A DNA stretch of 6,585 nt from Leptospiraceae bacterium (GTDB lineage Bacteria; Spirochaetota; Leptospiria; Turneriellales; Turneriellaceae): assembly GCA_016788945.1 (NCBI GenBank), contig JAEUSA010000107.1, positions 1 through 6,585 on the forward strand. Direction: 5' to 3'. The notes under the pieces were generated by a model, which searched no databases, was not told where the DNA came from, and was given only the letters and a program-made list of their open reading frames with translations. Positions 5,713 to 6,585 of this stretch are shown here, piece by piece. The stretch's first letter is position 1. The number at the start of each line of letters is the position of its first letter. Both the position numbers and the translations under genes were made by a program.

Positions 5713-6585
5713 ATGCGCTTTCTCGCGTTTACTTCAGTTCTGTTAGGCGTATTTCTCGATAATCTATTGTTCAATGTACTGATTCCGGTATTGCCGTTTT
5801 ATGCTGAAACGCTGCAGCTTTCGCACCGCGAACTCGGCTGGCTGATCAGTTCGTATACATTGGCCCTGCTCGCGACGGTTTTTGTGTCGGGAATACTGAC
5901 CGACCGCTTCGGTGCAGCAAAAACTTTCCTTGCCGGTAGCGCGCTGCTTGTTTTCGCGGCCTTCTTACTAAAAATTTCCGACTCTTATCCGATGATGATC
6001 GCTGCTCGCCTTCTACAAGGCGTCTCGGCCGGATTCACCTGGGTAGCGGGTTTCAGCTATGTGGCGCGCCACAGCGCACCGGGACGAGCAGGGCGAAACC
6101 TGATCATATTGCAGTCCGGTATGGGTGTCGCTGAATTTATTGGGCCGGTGATCGGTGGCTTTCTATATCAATGGGGTGGGGCGGCGCTGTTGTTCAAAGC
6201 GCTGCTCGCTTTTGCGTTGCTGAATCTTGTGTTGCGTCTTGTGATCGGCATTGGTGGCGATGCCCCAGCCGAAGAATCATCGCGCATCGATCTTTCACCG
6301 CTCAGGGATCGGAAAATTCTGCGCCTTGCGCTTATTTATTTGTGCGGCGGCTTTTTACTTTCGGTAGGCGATCCGTTGCTTCCCGTGTTTCTCAAGCACC
6401 AATTCGCTTTTCGCGAGGGCGCTGTGAGCATGGCTTTTTTGGTCATTACCACGGCGTATTACGTGTTGGCTTTGCCACTGACGGCGCGTTACCGCGGTAA
6501 CCTCGTCATCTATTCCGGTGTCGCGCTGAGTTGCGTTGCTTTTGCGGCTACCTTTATCGCGCATCACAATGTCGTTTTGCTTTTT
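5713..6585 (+). CDS. MFS transporter, VMAT/multidrug-efflux type, N-terminal 291 residues (cut by window edge)
   Basis: The reading frame starts at ATG 5713 and stays open to the end of the window, so the gene continues outside it. The translated protein is strongly hydrophobic, with about nine helices visible. TM1 carries FLDNLLFNVLIPVLPFY (14-30), whose Asp and PxLP pattern resembles the VMAT/Bmr drug-and-amine proton antiporters. The loop 2-3 signature is GILTDRFGAAK (60-70), TM4 has RLLQGVSAG (99-107), and TM5 has the antiporter motif GVAEFIGPVIGG (138-149). The central cytoplasmic loop is around 181-203. It follows the SET gene stop by 3 bp and has no obvious Shine-Dalgarno, which suggests translational coupling in a shared transcript. 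Substrate cannot be read from sequence; drug or amine efflux is the family expectation. Confidence 0.87.
   Translation, partial: MRFLAFTSVLLGVFLDNLLFNVLIPVLPFYAETLQLSHRELGWLISSYTLALLATVFVSGILTDRFGAAKTFLAGSALLVFAAFLLKISDSYPMMIAARLLQGVSAGFTWVAGFSYVARHSAPGRAGRNLIILQSGMGVAEFIGPVIGGFLYQWGGAALLFKALLAFALLNLVLRLVIGIGGDAPAEESSRIDLSPLRDRKILRLALIYLCGGFLLSVGDPLLPVFLKHQFAFREGAVSMAFLVITTAYYVLALPLTARYRGNLVIYSGVALSCVAFAATFIAHHNVVLLF

Noticed and set aside
1..6585. tRNA or rRNA genes, CRISPR repeats, transposase genes and riboswitches.
   Set aside because: Nearly the whole window is accounted for by six genes, and the gaps are 90 bp or less. I saw no cloverleaf, spaced direct repeats or transposase motifs.

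Overview
The window is a gene-dense bacterial segment of roughly balanced base composition. It holds six protein genes, and the two at the edges are cut by the window. I see no RNA gene, insertion sequence, CRISPR array or origin. A membrane receptor with a sugar-binding-like ectodomain, seven helices (7TMR-DISM type) and a SpoIIE/RsbU phosphatase, together with a bacterial SET protein, suggests a Leptospiraceae-type spirochaete of moderate GC (Turneriella or Leptonema rather than AT-rich Leptospira). That placement is inference from gene content and composition, not a database match.

Layout, left to right. (1) Minus strand, 1-297: the N-terminal 99 codons of phosphoserine aminotransferase (serC). 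(2) 298-369: a 72-bp gap holding an imperfect inverted repeat and a small hairpin that could terminate transcription. (3) Minus strand, 370-2928: an 852-residue receptor-phosphatase with signal peptide, periplasmic beta domain, seven helices, coiled coil, SpoIIE-type PP2C phosphatase and C-terminal TPRs. (4) 2929-3018: a 90-bp divergent promoter region. (5) Plus strand, 3019-3756: a receiver domain fused to a STAS-like domain. (6) Minus strand, 3713-5071: a homospermidine synthase starting with GTG, whose 3' end overlaps the receiver-STAS gene tail-to-tail by 44 bp. (7) Plus strand, 5104-5709: a SET-domain protein with a post-SET zinc site, divergent from hss across 32 bp. (8) Plus strand, from 5713 to the window end: an MFS transporter of the VMAT/multidrug type, 3 bp after the SET gene. 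It is open at the right edge.

Two functional themes emerge. The first is signalling. The receptor-phosphatase and the receiver-STAS protein are divergent neighbours and carry the phosphatase and STAS parts of a partner-switching circuit. The STAS part has Asp (D190) where the phosphorylatable Ser is expected, so it may act as a fixed 'phosphorylated-like' or phosphorylation-independent STAS whose control has moved to the receiver. The second is polyamine and protein modification. Homospermidine synthase sits beside a SET methyltransferase and an exporter of a family that includes amine transporters. Any functional link among these three is hypothesis.
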